A stretch of 64,000 nt of DNA from contig OZ242017.1 in assembly GCA_965204835.1 (NCBI GenBank), forward strand, positions 1,550,001-1,614,000. The letters are read 5' to 3'. This document shows, in pieces, positions 32,129 through 39,992 of the stretch; position 1 is the first letter of the stretch, and each line of letters begins with the position of its first letter. The notes below the pieces were generated by a model. It ran no database searches. It saw only the letters and a program-made list of their open reading frames with translations, and was not told the DNA's origin. A program made the position numbers and the translations under genes. Source of the stretch: VXMT01 sp965204835 (GTDB lineage Bacteria > Chloroflexota > Dehalococcoidia > UBA2979).

Positions 32129-34561
32129 GTGCCTGACACCGCGCTGGACGGTCTCCGCATCATCGAGCTCGCCGAGGGGGTGGCCGGCCCCTACTGCGGC
32201 AAGCTCTTCGCCGACCTCGGCGCCGACGTCATCAAGGTCGAGCCGCCGGAGGGCGACCGCACGCGCCGGGAGGGCCCGTTCAAGGACGGCGTCCCCAACC
32301 CGGAGGGCAGCGGCCTCTTCCTCTACCTCAACACCAACAAGCGCGGCGTTACCGCCGACGTGACGACGGACGAGGGCCGCGAGGCCCTCCACGGCCTGCT
32401 CGCCGGCGCGGACGCGCTCGTCACCGACATGCACGAGGATGACCTGCGCGCGCTCGGACTCGACTACGCGGACCTGCGCGAGCGCTTCCCCGCCCTCGTC
32501 TTCACCTCGCTCACGCCGTTCGGGCGAGGCGGCCCGCACGGTGCGTATCGGGGCAACGCGTTCCTCGCGTACCACGCGAGCGGGATGAGCTGGGAGACGC
32601 CGACGAACCAGGTGCGCGACCCCGCCAACCAGCCACCCCTCGCGCCCGGTAACCCGCAGGCCGACTACCTGACGGGCTCCACCGGCGCGGCCGCGACGCT
32701 GGGCGCGATCTTCCAGCGCGAGTCGACGGGCCGCGGCCAGCTCGTCGACATCTCCGGGCAGGAGGCGAACGCCAACCACATCCGCACGACGATCTCGACG
32801 GTCGTCCACACCCCCGACCTCGTCACGGGCCGCGAGAAGACCAACTTCGACTTCCTCGTGCCGTGCAGCGACGGTTATGTCTTCCTCACCCCGTACAACT
32901 TCGACCACTGGTGGGAGCGCCTCCAGCACCTCATGGGCGACCCCGAGTGGGCGCAGAGCGAGGCGTTCGCGACCACGGCCGACCGCGCCCTCAACTGCGA
33001 CGCGATCGAGCCACTCGTGGCCCTGTGGTCGGCGCAGCACACCCGCGCCGAGCTCTACCAGATGTCGCTCGACATCGGCATCCCGTGCTTCCCGGTCTAC
33101 TCCCCCGCCGAGATGATGGAGTCGGCGCAGTTCGCGTTCCGCGACTTCCTCGAGTCCGTCGAGGACCCCGAGGCCGGGTCGTACGTCCGCCCCGGCCCCG
33201 CGGCGCTGCTCTCACGCACGCCCTACCGGCAGGACGGGCGCGCGCCGCGCCTCGGCGAGCACAACGCCGAGTTGCTCGCGCAGCCCGCCGCCGAGCCCTC
33301 GCCGGCGCCGGCCGGCGACCAGCGGCCCGAGTACCGCAGGGGCACGGGGAACCTGCCGCTGAGCGGCGTGCGCGTGGTCGACTTCGGGTGGATCCTCTCC
33401 GTCCCGCACTCAACGGCCTGGCTGGGCGCACTGGGCGCCGAGGTGATCCGCGTCGAGTCCGAGCGGCGGCTCGACCTGCTGCGCGCCACGGGCATGCAGC
33501 GCGGCTCCGGCGGCATCCCGGGCCTCAACCGCTCGGGGCCGTTCAACGGCCTCAACTACAGCAAGCACGGCGTGACGCTCAACCTCCAGACCGACCGCGG
33601 CAAGGAGCTCGCGAAGGAACTCATCGCGCGCGCCGACATCGTCACGATGAACTACGCGGCCGGCGTGGCCGAGCGCCTCGGCCTCGGCTACGAGGACCTC
33701 ACGGCCATCAAGCCCGACCTCATCATGCTGTCGGGCTCCCCCCTCGGGCAGACCGGGCCGGAGGCCCACTCGACCGGCTGGGGCCCGACGACCCTCGCCT
33801 ACACGATGCTCCCGTACATCACTGGCTACCGGGGCGGGACGCCCAGCTCGATGGGCGGCTCCTACCCGGACTTCGTCGTCGGCGTGCACATGGCGTTCGC
33901 CATGATGAGCGCCCTGCGCCACCGCGAGCGCACCGGCCACGGCCAGCACATCGACGTCGCGATGGGCGAGACCGTCGTGGCGATGACGCCCGAGCCGCTC
34001 CTGCAGTGGACGATGCTCGGCGTCGACCCGGTGATGCTCGGCAATCGCGACCCCGGCTGCGCGCCGCAAGGGGCCTACCCCTCGGTCGGCGAGGACCGCT
34101 GGGTCGCCATCTCCGTCGAGGACGACGCGATGTGGGCGGCGCTACGCGACGCCCTCGGCGATCCTGCGTGGGCGCGGGACGCGGCGTTCGAGACCCTCGA
34201 TGGCCGGCAGGCGCGCCACGACGACATCGACCGCGAGCTGAGCGCCTGGACCGCGCAGCGCACGGCGTACGAGGCCGCCGACGCACTCCAGCGCGCCGGG
34301 GTGGCGGCCACGGCCGTGCTCGACGCCGCGGGGCTCCTCGATGACCCGCAGCTCCGTCACCGCGGCTTCTTCGTGGACATCGACCATCCCGAGATCGGGG
34401 TGACCGCCTCCGCGGGCATCCCCGTGCGCTTCAGCGAGACGCAGCTCCACTACGGCTCGGCGCCGCTGCTGGGCGGACACAACCGCGAGGTGTTCACGGA
34501 ACTCGTCGGCCTCGAGGCCGCGGAGTTCGAGCGGCTCATTGCCGAGGATGTGATCGTCTAG
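32129..34561 (+). CDS. double-domain CaiB/BaiF CoA-transferase, copy 1
   Basis: An 810-residue protein made of two fused family III CoA-transferase domains (about 1-395 and 415-810). Domain 1 opens LRIIELAEGVAGPYCGKLFADLGADVIKVE, domain 2 opens VRVVDFGWILSVPHSTAWLGALGAEVIRVE. At the position of the catalytic Asp each has Glu by eye alignment (DISGQEAN and DVAMGETV), a common variant. Family III enzymes work as interlocked dimers, so the fusion may supply both subunits in one chain. The GTG start follows GGGAGGG. It would activate an acid by CoA transfer before beta-oxidation. Confidence 0.87.
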   Translation: MPDTALDGLRIIELAEGVAGPYCGKLFADLGADVIKVEPPEGDRTRREGPFKDGVPNPEGSGLFLYLNTNKRGVTADVTTDEGREALHGLLAGADALVTDMHEDDLRALGLDYADLRERFPALVFTSLTPFGRGGPHGAYRGNAFLAYHASGMSWETPTNQVRDPANQPPLAPGNPQADYLTGSTGAAATLGAIFQRESTGRGQLVDISGQEANANHIRTTISTVVHTPDLVTGREKTNFDFLVPCSDGYVFLTPYNFDHWWERLQHLMGDPEWAQSEAFATTADRALNCDAIEPLVALWSAQHTRAELYQMSLDIGIPCFPVYSPAEMMESAQFAFRDFLESVEDPEAGSYVRPGPAALLSRTPYRQDGRAPRLGEHNAELLAQPAAEPSPAPAGDQRPEYRRGTGNLPLSGVRVVDFGWILSVPHSTAWLGALGAEVIRVESERRLDLLRATGMQRGSGGIPGLNRSGPFNGLNYSKHGVTLNLQTDRGKELAKELIARADIVTMNYAAGVAERLGLGYEDLTAIKPDLIMLSGSPLGQTGPEAHSTGWGPTTLAYTMLPYITGYRGGTPSSMGGSYPDFVVGVHMAFAMMSALRHRERTGHGQHIDVAMGETVVAMTPEPLLQWTMLGVDPVMLGNRDPGCAPQGAYPSVGEDRWVAISVEDDAMWAALRDALGDPAWARDAAFETLDGRQARHDDIDRELSAWTAQRTAYEAADALQRAGVAATAVLDAAGLLDDPQLRHRGFFVDIDHPEIGVTASAGIPVRFSETQLHYGSAPLLGGHNREVFTELVGLEAAEFERLIAEDVIV

Positions 34562-34594
34562 CGGCAACTCGTGCAAGGGCCTCCTCGACCCGCC

Positions 34595-34600
34595 TACAAT
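34595..34600 (+). promoter_or_regulatory. TACAAT -10 box of CoA-transferase copy 2
   Basis: TACAAT lies 44 nt before GTG 34645, and GCAAGGGC (34573-34580) stands at the same distance upstream as in copy 1. Each copy thus seems to have its own promoter. Confidence 0.5.
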
Positions 34601-34644
34601 CGATTCCCCCACAACGGGAGGGAGCAACACGGCGGGAGGGACCT

Positions 34645-37077
34645 GTGCCTGACACCGCACTCAACGATCTCCGCATCATCGAAGTCGCCGAGGGGGTGGC
34701 CGGCCCCTACTGCGGCAAGCTCTTCGCCGACCTCGGCGCCGACGTCATCAAGGTCGAGCCGCCCGGAGGCGACCGCGCCCGCCGGGCGGGTCCGTTCAGG
34801 GACGGCGAACCCAACCCCGAGGGCAGCGGGCTCTTCCTCTACCTCAACACCAACAAGCGCGGCATCACCGCCGACCTCGATACCGACGAGGGGCGAGAGG
34901 CCGTGCTCGGCCTCCTCGCGGGCGCCGACGTGCTCGTCACCGATCGGTACGAGGACGACCTGCTCGCGCTCGGGCTCGACTACGCGGACCTGCGCGAGCG
35001 CTTCCCCGCGCTCGTGTTCACGTCGCTGACCCCGTTCGGGCGAGGCGGTCCGCACGGGTCGTACCGGGGCAACGCGTTCACGGTGTACCACTCCAGCGGC
35101 CTCGGCTGGGAGACGCCCGCGCAGCAGGTGCGAGAGCCGGCCAGCCAGCCGCCCCTCGCACCCGGCAACCCGCAGGCCGACTACTTCACCGGCGTCACCG
35201 GCGCGGCGGCGACGATGGGCGCGCTCTACCAGCGCGAGTCCTCGGGCCGCGGGCAGCTCGTCGACATCTCGGGGCAGGAGGCGAACGCCAACCATGTGCG
35301 GCTGACCATCTCCTCGGTCGTGCACACGCCCGACCTCGTGCCCGGGCGTGTGAAGGGCAACTTCGACTTCCTCGTGCCGGCCAGTGACGGTTATGTCTTT
35401 CTCACGCCGTACAACCTCGACCACTGGTGGGAGCGCTTCCAGTCGATCATGGGCAACCCCGACTGGGCGGCGAGCGACGCCTTCCTGACCGCCGAGGACC
35501 GTGGCCTGAACTGCGACGCGATAGAGCCGCTGGTCAACATGTGGTCGACGCAGCACACGCGCGCCGAGCTCTACCAGATGGCGCTCGACATCGGGATCCC
35601 GTGCTTCCCGGTCTACTCCCCCGCCGAGATGATGGAGTCGGCGCAGTTCCAGTCCCGCGAGTTCCTCGAGACCGTCGAGGACGCCGAGGCCGGCTCGTTC
35701 GTGCGGCCCGGCCCGGCTGCACTGTTCTCCGCGACCCCGTTCAGCCAGGATGGGCGCGCACCGCGCCTCGGCGAGCACAACGACGAGCTGCTGTCGCAGC
35801 CCGCGGCCGAGGCGGCCCCGGCGCCGTCCGGGGACCGCCGCCCTGCGCACCGCAGGGCTGCGGGCGACCTGCCGCTGAGCGGCGTGCGCGTCGCCGACTT
35901 CGGGTGGATCCTATCCGTGCCGCACTCGACGGCCTGGCTGGGCGCCCTCGGCGCCGAGGTGATCCGCATCGAGTCGGAGCAGCGCCTCGACCTGCTGCGC
36001 ACCATGGGCCTCACGCGCGGCTCCGGCGGCATCCCCGGCATCGAGCGGTCCGGCAACTACAACGGGCTCAACTACTCGAAGCACGGGGTGACGCTCAACA
36101 TCCAGACAGACCGCGGCAAGGAGCTCGCGAAGGAGATCGTGAGCCGCAGCGACATCGTCACCATGAACTTCGCGGCCGGCGTCGCGGAGCGCCTCGGCCT
36201 CGGCTACGAGGACCTCAGGGCTGTCAGGCCGGACGTGATCATGATGTCCGGCTCACCCCTCGGGCAGACCGGGCCGGAGAGCCACTCGACGGGCTGGGGT
36301 CCGACGACCCTCGCCTACACCACGCTGCCCTACGTGACCGGCTACGAGGGCGGCACGCCGAGCTCGATGGGCGGCGCCTACCCGGACTTCGCCATCGGTG
36401 TGCACATGGCGTTCGCGATGATGAGCGCGCTGCGCTACCGCGACCGCACCGGCCACGGCCAGCACATCGACGTCGCGATGGGCGAGACGGTGGTGGCGAT
36501 GACACCCGAGCCGCTCCTCGAGTGGACGATGCTCGGCACGGACCCGCAGCGGCGAGGCAACCGCGACCCGAACCGCGCGCCGCAGGGCGTGTACCCCTCG
36601 GCCGGCGAGGACCGCTGGGTGGCGATCTCAGTGGAGGACGATGCAGCGTGGGCGGCGCTCCGGAGCGCCCTCGGCGACCCAGCGTGGGCGCGGGACCCTG
36701 CCCTCGCCACGCTCGACGGCCGGCTGGCGCGGCACGACGACGTCGACCGCGATCTCGCCGCGTGGACCCGCGACCGCACCTCGCACGAGGCGATGCACCT
36801 GCTCCAGGCTGCGGGCGTCGCGGCCGTGGCCGTGCTCGACGGCCCGGAGCTGGTCGAGGACCCGCAGCTGCGGCGCCGCGGCTTCCTGGTCGACATCGAC
36901 CACCCGGAGGTGGGCGTGACGGCGTCGGCGGGGATCCCGCTCTCATTCAGCGAGACGCGGCTCCACTACGGCTCGGCGCCGCTGCTCGGCCAGCACAACC
37001 GCGAGGTGTTCACTGAGCTGGTCGGCATTGAACCGGAGGAGTTCGAGCAACTCGTGCGGGACTCCGTTATCGTCTGA
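34645..37077 (+). CDS. double-domain CaiB/BaiF CoA-transferase, copy 2
   Basis: A second 810-residue fused CoA-transferase, the same length as copy 1 and very similar throughout. The first 20 residues differ in only three places. Differences cluster in surface stretches (for example TPAQQVREPASQ against TPTNQVRDPANQ) and in the linker before domain 2. Motifs and Glu replacements match copy 1. Both frames are intact, so both are probably functional, perhaps with different acids. The next gene, a crotonase, follows after 103 nt. Confidence 0.87.
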   Translation: MPDTALNDLRIIEVAEGVAGPYCGKLFADLGADVIKVEPPGGDRARRAGPFRDGEPNPEGSGLFLYLNTNKRGITADLDTDEGREAVLGLLAGADVLVTDRYEDDLLALGLDYADLRERFPALVFTSLTPFGRGGPHGSYRGNAFTVYHSSGLGWETPAQQVREPASQPPLAPGNPQADYFTGVTGAAATMGALYQRESSGRGQLVDISGQEANANHVRLTISSVVHTPDLVPGRVKGNFDFLVPASDGYVFLTPYNLDHWWERFQSIMGNPDWAASDAFLTAEDRGLNCDAIEPLVNMWSTQHTRAELYQMALDIGIPCFPVYSPAEMMESAQFQSREFLETVEDAEAGSFVRPGPAALFSATPFSQDGRAPRLGEHNDELLSQPAAEAAPAPSGDRRPAHRRAAGDLPLSGVRVADFGWILSVPHSTAWLGALGAEVIRIESEQRLDLLRTMGLTRGSGGIPGIERSGNYNGLNYSKHGVTLNIQTDRGKELAKEIVSRSDIVTMNFAAGVAERLGLGYEDLRAVRPDVIMMSGSPLGQTGPESHSTGWGPTTLAYTTLPYVTGYEGGTPSSMGGAYPDFAIGVHMAFAMMSALRYRDRTGHGQHIDVAMGETVVAMTPEPLLEWTMLGTDPQRRGNRDPNRAPQGVYPSAGEDRWVAISVEDDAAWAALRSALGDPAWARDPALATLDGRLARHDDVDRDLAAWTRDRTSHEAMHLLQAAGVAAVAVLDGPELVEDPQLRRRGFLVDIDHPEVGVTASAGIPLSFSETRLHYGSAPLLGQHNREVFTELVGIEPEEFEQLVRDSVIV

Positions 37078-37113
37078 CGGGCCCGCAAGGTCGGGCGAAC
37101 AGCTTCAGCCACG

Positions 37114-37159
37114 GCAGCCGCGAGGCTGCGCGTGCGCGCGCTCGGCAGCCGAGGCTGCC
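37114..37159. repeat. two adjacent palindromes before crotonase gene
   Basis: GCAGCC/GGCTGC (37114-37119, 37124-37129) is followed by GGCAGCC/GGCTGCC (37144-37150, 37153-37159). Both share the GCAGCC half-site. They may be an attenuating structure or a repeated regulator site in the leader of the gene starting at 37181. Confidence 0.4.
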
Positions 37160-37180
37160 TCAGGGAGGGCCGGGAACAGT

Positions 37181-38038
37181 ATGGAGTACCACCACATCCT
37201 CGTCGACCGGGAAGACGGCGTCGTGACGATCACGATGAACCAGCCCGAGCATCTCAACCCGTGGCTGATCCCGATGATGGAAGAGATGATGGTCGAACTC
37301 GACCTCATCGCCGTGAACCCCGAGGACAAGGTGCTCGTCATCACCGGCGCGGGCCGGGCCTTCTCATCCGGCGGCGACGTCTCGTCGATGGGCGGCATCG
37401 ACCACGCCGATCCGCACTTCATGAAGTGGCTCCCGGACCACAAGCGCGGCCTGCTCACCTACCCGACGATGACCGCCGAGGAACGGATGAAGAACCAGAC
37501 GTTCAGCGGCACCCCCATCCACAAGAAGGTGTTCGCCCTCGACAAGCCGACGATCGCCGCCGTCAACGGCGTCGCCGCCGGCGCCGGCGCGGACCTCGCG
37601 TTCACGTGCGACCTACGCATCGCATCAGACACGGCGCGGTTCATCGAGGTCTACATCCGGCGGGCGTTCACGCCGCTCGACGGCGGCGCCTTCTGGGCCC
37701 CGTACCACCTCCCGCACGCCAAGGCGATGGAGATGCTGCTCACCGGCGACCCGATGAGCGCCGAGGAGGCGAAGCACTTCGGCCTCGTCAACGACGTCGT
37801 GCCCCGCGACGAGTTGATGCCTCGGACCATGGAACTCGCGAAGCGGCTCGCGCGCGGGCCAGCGCTCGCCATCCAGCTGACGAAGCACATGATCCGGGAG
37901 ATCCACATGCGCGAGGGCTACGAGCGCATGTGGGAACTCGCGGCACAGGCGACGCCGCAGTCGATGTCTTCGCGGGACGCGGACGAGGGCGTGCAGTCGT
38001 TCCTCGAGAAGCGGCCGCCGGAGTTCAAGGGGTACTAG
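37181..38038 (+). CDS. enoyl-CoA hydratase/isomerase family protein
   Basis: Crotonase of 285 residues. It has ITMNQPEHLNPWLIPMM, the oxyanion loop AFSSGGDVSS, an inserted stretch of about 30 residues (GGIDHADPHFMKWLPDHKRG region) and AVNGVAAGAGADLAFTCDLRIA. The first catalytic position is Asp (GADL) and the second Glu (FIEVYIRRA). The C-terminus FLEKRPPEFKGY is standard. ATG 37181 was chosen over the longer frame because GGGAGGG lies upstream. It is downstream of the duplicated CoA-transferases, consistent with one pathway. Confidence 0.87.
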   Translation: MEYHHILVDREDGVVTITMNQPEHLNPWLIPMMEEMMVELDLIAVNPEDKVLVITGAGRAFSSGGDVSSMGGIDHADPHFMKWLPDHKRGLLTYPTMTAEERMKNQTFSGTPIHKKVFALDKPTIAAVNGVAAGAGADLAFTCDLRIASDTARFIEVYIRRAFTPLDGGAFWAPYHLPHAKAMEMLLTGDPMSAEEAKHFGLVNDVVPRDELMPRTMELAKRLARGPALAIQLTKHMIREIHMREGYERMWELAAQATPQSMSSRDADEGVQSFLEKRPPEFKGY

Positions 38039-38057
38039 CCGGACCGACCGGGACGCC

Positions 38058-38549
38058 TTATGGCGCGGCTCCGTTGCTCTCATCCGCGGTGACGAGGGAG
38101 TCGCGCCATGCGTCGATGTCCAGCGGATCGAGGCGCGTGATACCTGGGATGCGGTCGAATTCGTGGTCGGCGGACACGATCAGATCTACCCCGAGGCGGC
38201 GCATCACGGCTGCGTGGATGAGGTCGCGGGCACCCGCTGGGGTATCGAGATCGGCGAGTTCAATCGCCACATCGAGGTCCTCCGGGTAGACGGGCTCCGT
38301 CCGGCCGCGCATAAGCGTCACGAATCGGGCAAGGACGTAGCGCCCTACCGGCCAGCGTCCACGAGCACTGAAGCGGTGGAGCAGTTCCTGCAGGACCTCG
38401 ACGTTCGTCACGAAGTTCCCGGGATACATGGAGGCGAGTGCGAGCACCTCGGAGCACGGTCGCTTGTGGGGACTCGCAGCGCCTGAGGCGTAGATCGGGA
38501 CGTTCGTATCAAGGAAGGCTGTCGGACTCAAACCGGGATTCCAACTCAC
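38058..38549 (-). CDS. vapC: PIN-domain toxin (VapC-like)
   Basis: A 163-residue PIN protein. The acidic residues sit in AFLDTNVPIYA, NVEVLQELLHRF, ARDLIHAAVM and DLIVSADHEFDRI, as in VapC RNases. GTG 38549 overlaps the antitoxin end by 41 nt; an in-frame TTG at 38531 is an alternative and gives the usual short N-terminus. Its partner is a ribbon-helix-helix protein, not the Phd type found at 22.7 kb. It faces the end of the crotonase gene with only 19 nt between. Confidence 0.88.
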   Translation of the reverse strand: MSWNPGLSPTAFLDTNVPIYASGAASPHKRPCSEVLALASMYPGNFVTNVEVLQELLHRFSARGRWPVGRYVLARFVTLMRGRTEPVYPEDLDVAIELADLDTPAGARDLIHAAVMRRLGVDLIVSADHEFDRIPGITRLDPLDIDAWRDSLVTADESNGAAP

Positions 38550-38760
38550 GGAACAGATCCTGTGGATCCTCCGGGACCTCCATCTCGAACGAGGCGATCT
38601 CGCGCACCAACTGGAGGCGGTACTCGACCATGAAGGCTTCCCAGGCGTCGTCGATCATGTGGCGGACGACTTCGGCCATCGACGTGTCCTGTGCCTGGGC
38701 CATCTCCTCCAGGTGTTGCCGCCGCTCTTCGTCGAGTCGGACCTCGAGCCGAGAGACCAT
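38509..38760 (-). CDS. ribbon-helix-helix antitoxin of the PIN toxin
   Basis: An 83-residue protein. SRLEVRLDEERRQHLEEMAQAQDTSMAEVVRHMID is a ribbon-helix-helix DNA-binding unit, and the acidic C-terminal tail (EMEVPEDPQDLFRELESRF) would bind the toxin. ATG 38760 was chosen for AGGAGGG upstream. A striking array of GTACGG repeats starts 25 nt before the gene and is the likely binding site of this protein. Confidence 0.85.
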   Translation of the reverse strand: MVSRLEVRLDEERRQHLEEMAQAQDTSMAEVVRHMIDDAWEAFMVEYRLQLVREIASFEMEVPEDPQDLFRELESRFESDSLP

Positions 38761-38783
38761 GATGCCCTCCTGTCCGGCGCCCA

Positions 38784-38839
38784 TTGTACGGCACAGCCCG
38801 TACGGCTTGTAGTGTACGGTACGTGACGTACGGGAACGA
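38784..38839. promoter_or_regulatory. four 14-bp iterons with GTACGG core, candidate antitoxin operator
   Basis: GTACGG occurs at 38786, 38800, 38814 and 38828, exactly 14 bp apart, in the same orientation. The 14-bp units differ outside the core. The second is part of the palindrome CCGTACGG. Ribbon-helix-helix antitoxins bind short repeated half-sites, so the array fits cooperative autorepression. It lies between the antitoxin and the divergent oxidoreductase gene. Confidence 0.7.
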
Positions 38840-38910
38840 CCGGCCGCACTGCGCAACCCGCAATCTGCGATACTCCCCGCTGCTCACCCGCACTGACCTC
38901 GGAGGACATC

Positions 38911-39909
38911 ATGCAGGCGTACCAGCTCACACCCGGCGGCGGCATCGACGGCGTCACGCAGGTCACGCTGCCCGACCCCGAGCCCGCAGCCGACGAGGTC
39001 GTCGTCCGCGTCCGCGCCACCTCGCTCAACTACCGCGACCTGATGCTCACGCAGGGCAACCGCGAGGCCGTCATCCCGCTCTCCGACGGCGCCGGCGAGG
39101 TGGTCGCGGTCGGCGACGAGGTCACCCGCTTCGCCGTCGGTGACCGGGTGACGAGCTGCTTCTTCCTCGACTGGCTCGACGGCGACGGGACGCCCGCGAA
39201 CACGCGACGCGCGCTCGGCGGCGGCGACACGGACGGCACGCTCGCCGAGCTGATCGCGCTGCCCGAGCGCGCCGTCGTCGCCACACCCGCGCACATGACC
39301 GACGAGGAGGCCGCGACGCTCTCGTGCGCCGCGCTGACCGCGTGGTGCTCGATGTTCCCGGTGGCCGGGCTGCAGCCCGGGTCGAGCGTGCTGCTGCTTG
39401 GCACCGGCGGCGTCTCCATCGCCGGGTTGCAGCTCGCCGCGATCGCCGGGGTGCGCAGCATCATCACCTCCAGCAGCGACGAGAAGCTGGCGCGCGCCCG
39501 CGAGCACGGGGCGGACCACACCATCAACTACGTCGACGACGACAACTGGGGCAGGACCGTCCGTGAGCTCACGGACGGGCAAGGCGTCGACCTCACGCTC
39601 GAGGTCGGCGGCGAGGGCACGTTCGCGAAGTCGATGACCGCGACGCGCTTCGGCGGCGACATCGCGCTGATCGGCGGGCTCGCGCGCGAGGAGTCGGACG
39701 AGACGCAGGTGCCCCTCGTCGGGCGCGGGCTGCGGGCGACGCGTATCTACGTCGGCAGCCGCGCGATGTTCGAGCAGATGAACCGCGCGCTCGAGCTGCG
39801 CGAGGTGCACCCGGTGATCGACCGCGTCTTCGAGTTCGGCGAGGCGCAGGATGCGTACCGCTACCTGGAGTCGCAGCGGCACTTCGGGAAGGTCGTCATC
39901 CGCGTCTGA
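38911..39909 (+). CDS. zinc-less MDR oxidoreductase (quinone-reductase-like)
   Basis: Medium-chain dehydrogenase/reductase of 332 residues. It has TSLNYRDLMLTQG, ANxR-type loop then GTLAELIALPERA, the Rossmann motif LLLGTGGVSIAGLQLA and a C-terminal FGKVVIRV. The zinc-binding Cys cluster of alcohol dehydrogenases is absent, so it probably reduces quinones or enoyl compounds with NADPH. GGAGG precedes the ATG; GATACT (38869-38874) may be the -10 box. It shares its upstream region with the toxin-antitoxin operator array. Confidence 0.85.
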   Translation: MQAYQLTPGGGIDGVTQVTLPDPEPAADEVVVRVRATSLNYRDLMLTQGNREAVIPLSDGAGEVVAVGDEVTRFAVGDRVTSCFFLDWLDGDGTPANTRRALGGGDTDGTLAELIALPERAVVATPAHMTDEEAATLSCAALTAWCSMFPVAGLQPGSSVLLLGTGGVSIAGLQLAAIAGVRSIITSSSDEKLARAREHGADHTINYVDDDNWGRTVRELTDGQGVDLTLEVGGEGTFAKSMTATRFGGDIALIGGLAREESDETQVPLVGRGLRATRIYVGSRAMFEQMNRALELREVHPVIDRVFEFGEAQDAYRYLESQRHFGKVVIRV

Positions 39910-39944
39910 CGCCGCCGCCCAGGCCTCGACGCCTCGTGACAAGC

Positions 39945-39971
39945 CGTGGGCCGCCCTGAGGGCGGCCCACG
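39945..39971. terminator. bidirectional hairpin
   Basis: CGTGGGCCGCCC (39945-39956) pairs perfectly over 12 bp with GGGCGGCCCACG (39960-39971) around tga. It lies between convergent genes ending at 39909 and 39993. Confidence 0.7.
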
Positions 39972-39992
39972 TGGTGTTGCGCGTGCGGCTCG

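Larger units (their letters stand above)
32060..37077 (+). repeat. tandem gene duplication including promoter (two ~2.5-kb units)
   Basis: Two diverged copies in direct orientation, offset by 2516 bp at the start codons. Each includes GCAAGGGC, then 14 nt, then TACAATCG, then an (a)acggGAGGG leader, a GTG start and an 810-codon frame. The copies appear collinear with no length change in the protein. Confidence 0.8.

Noticed and set aside
37028..37180. Longer N-terminus of the crotonase frame overlapping CoA-transferase copy 2
   Set aside because: The added residues have no crotonase similarity and cover the paired palindromes; ATG 37181 has a ribosome site.
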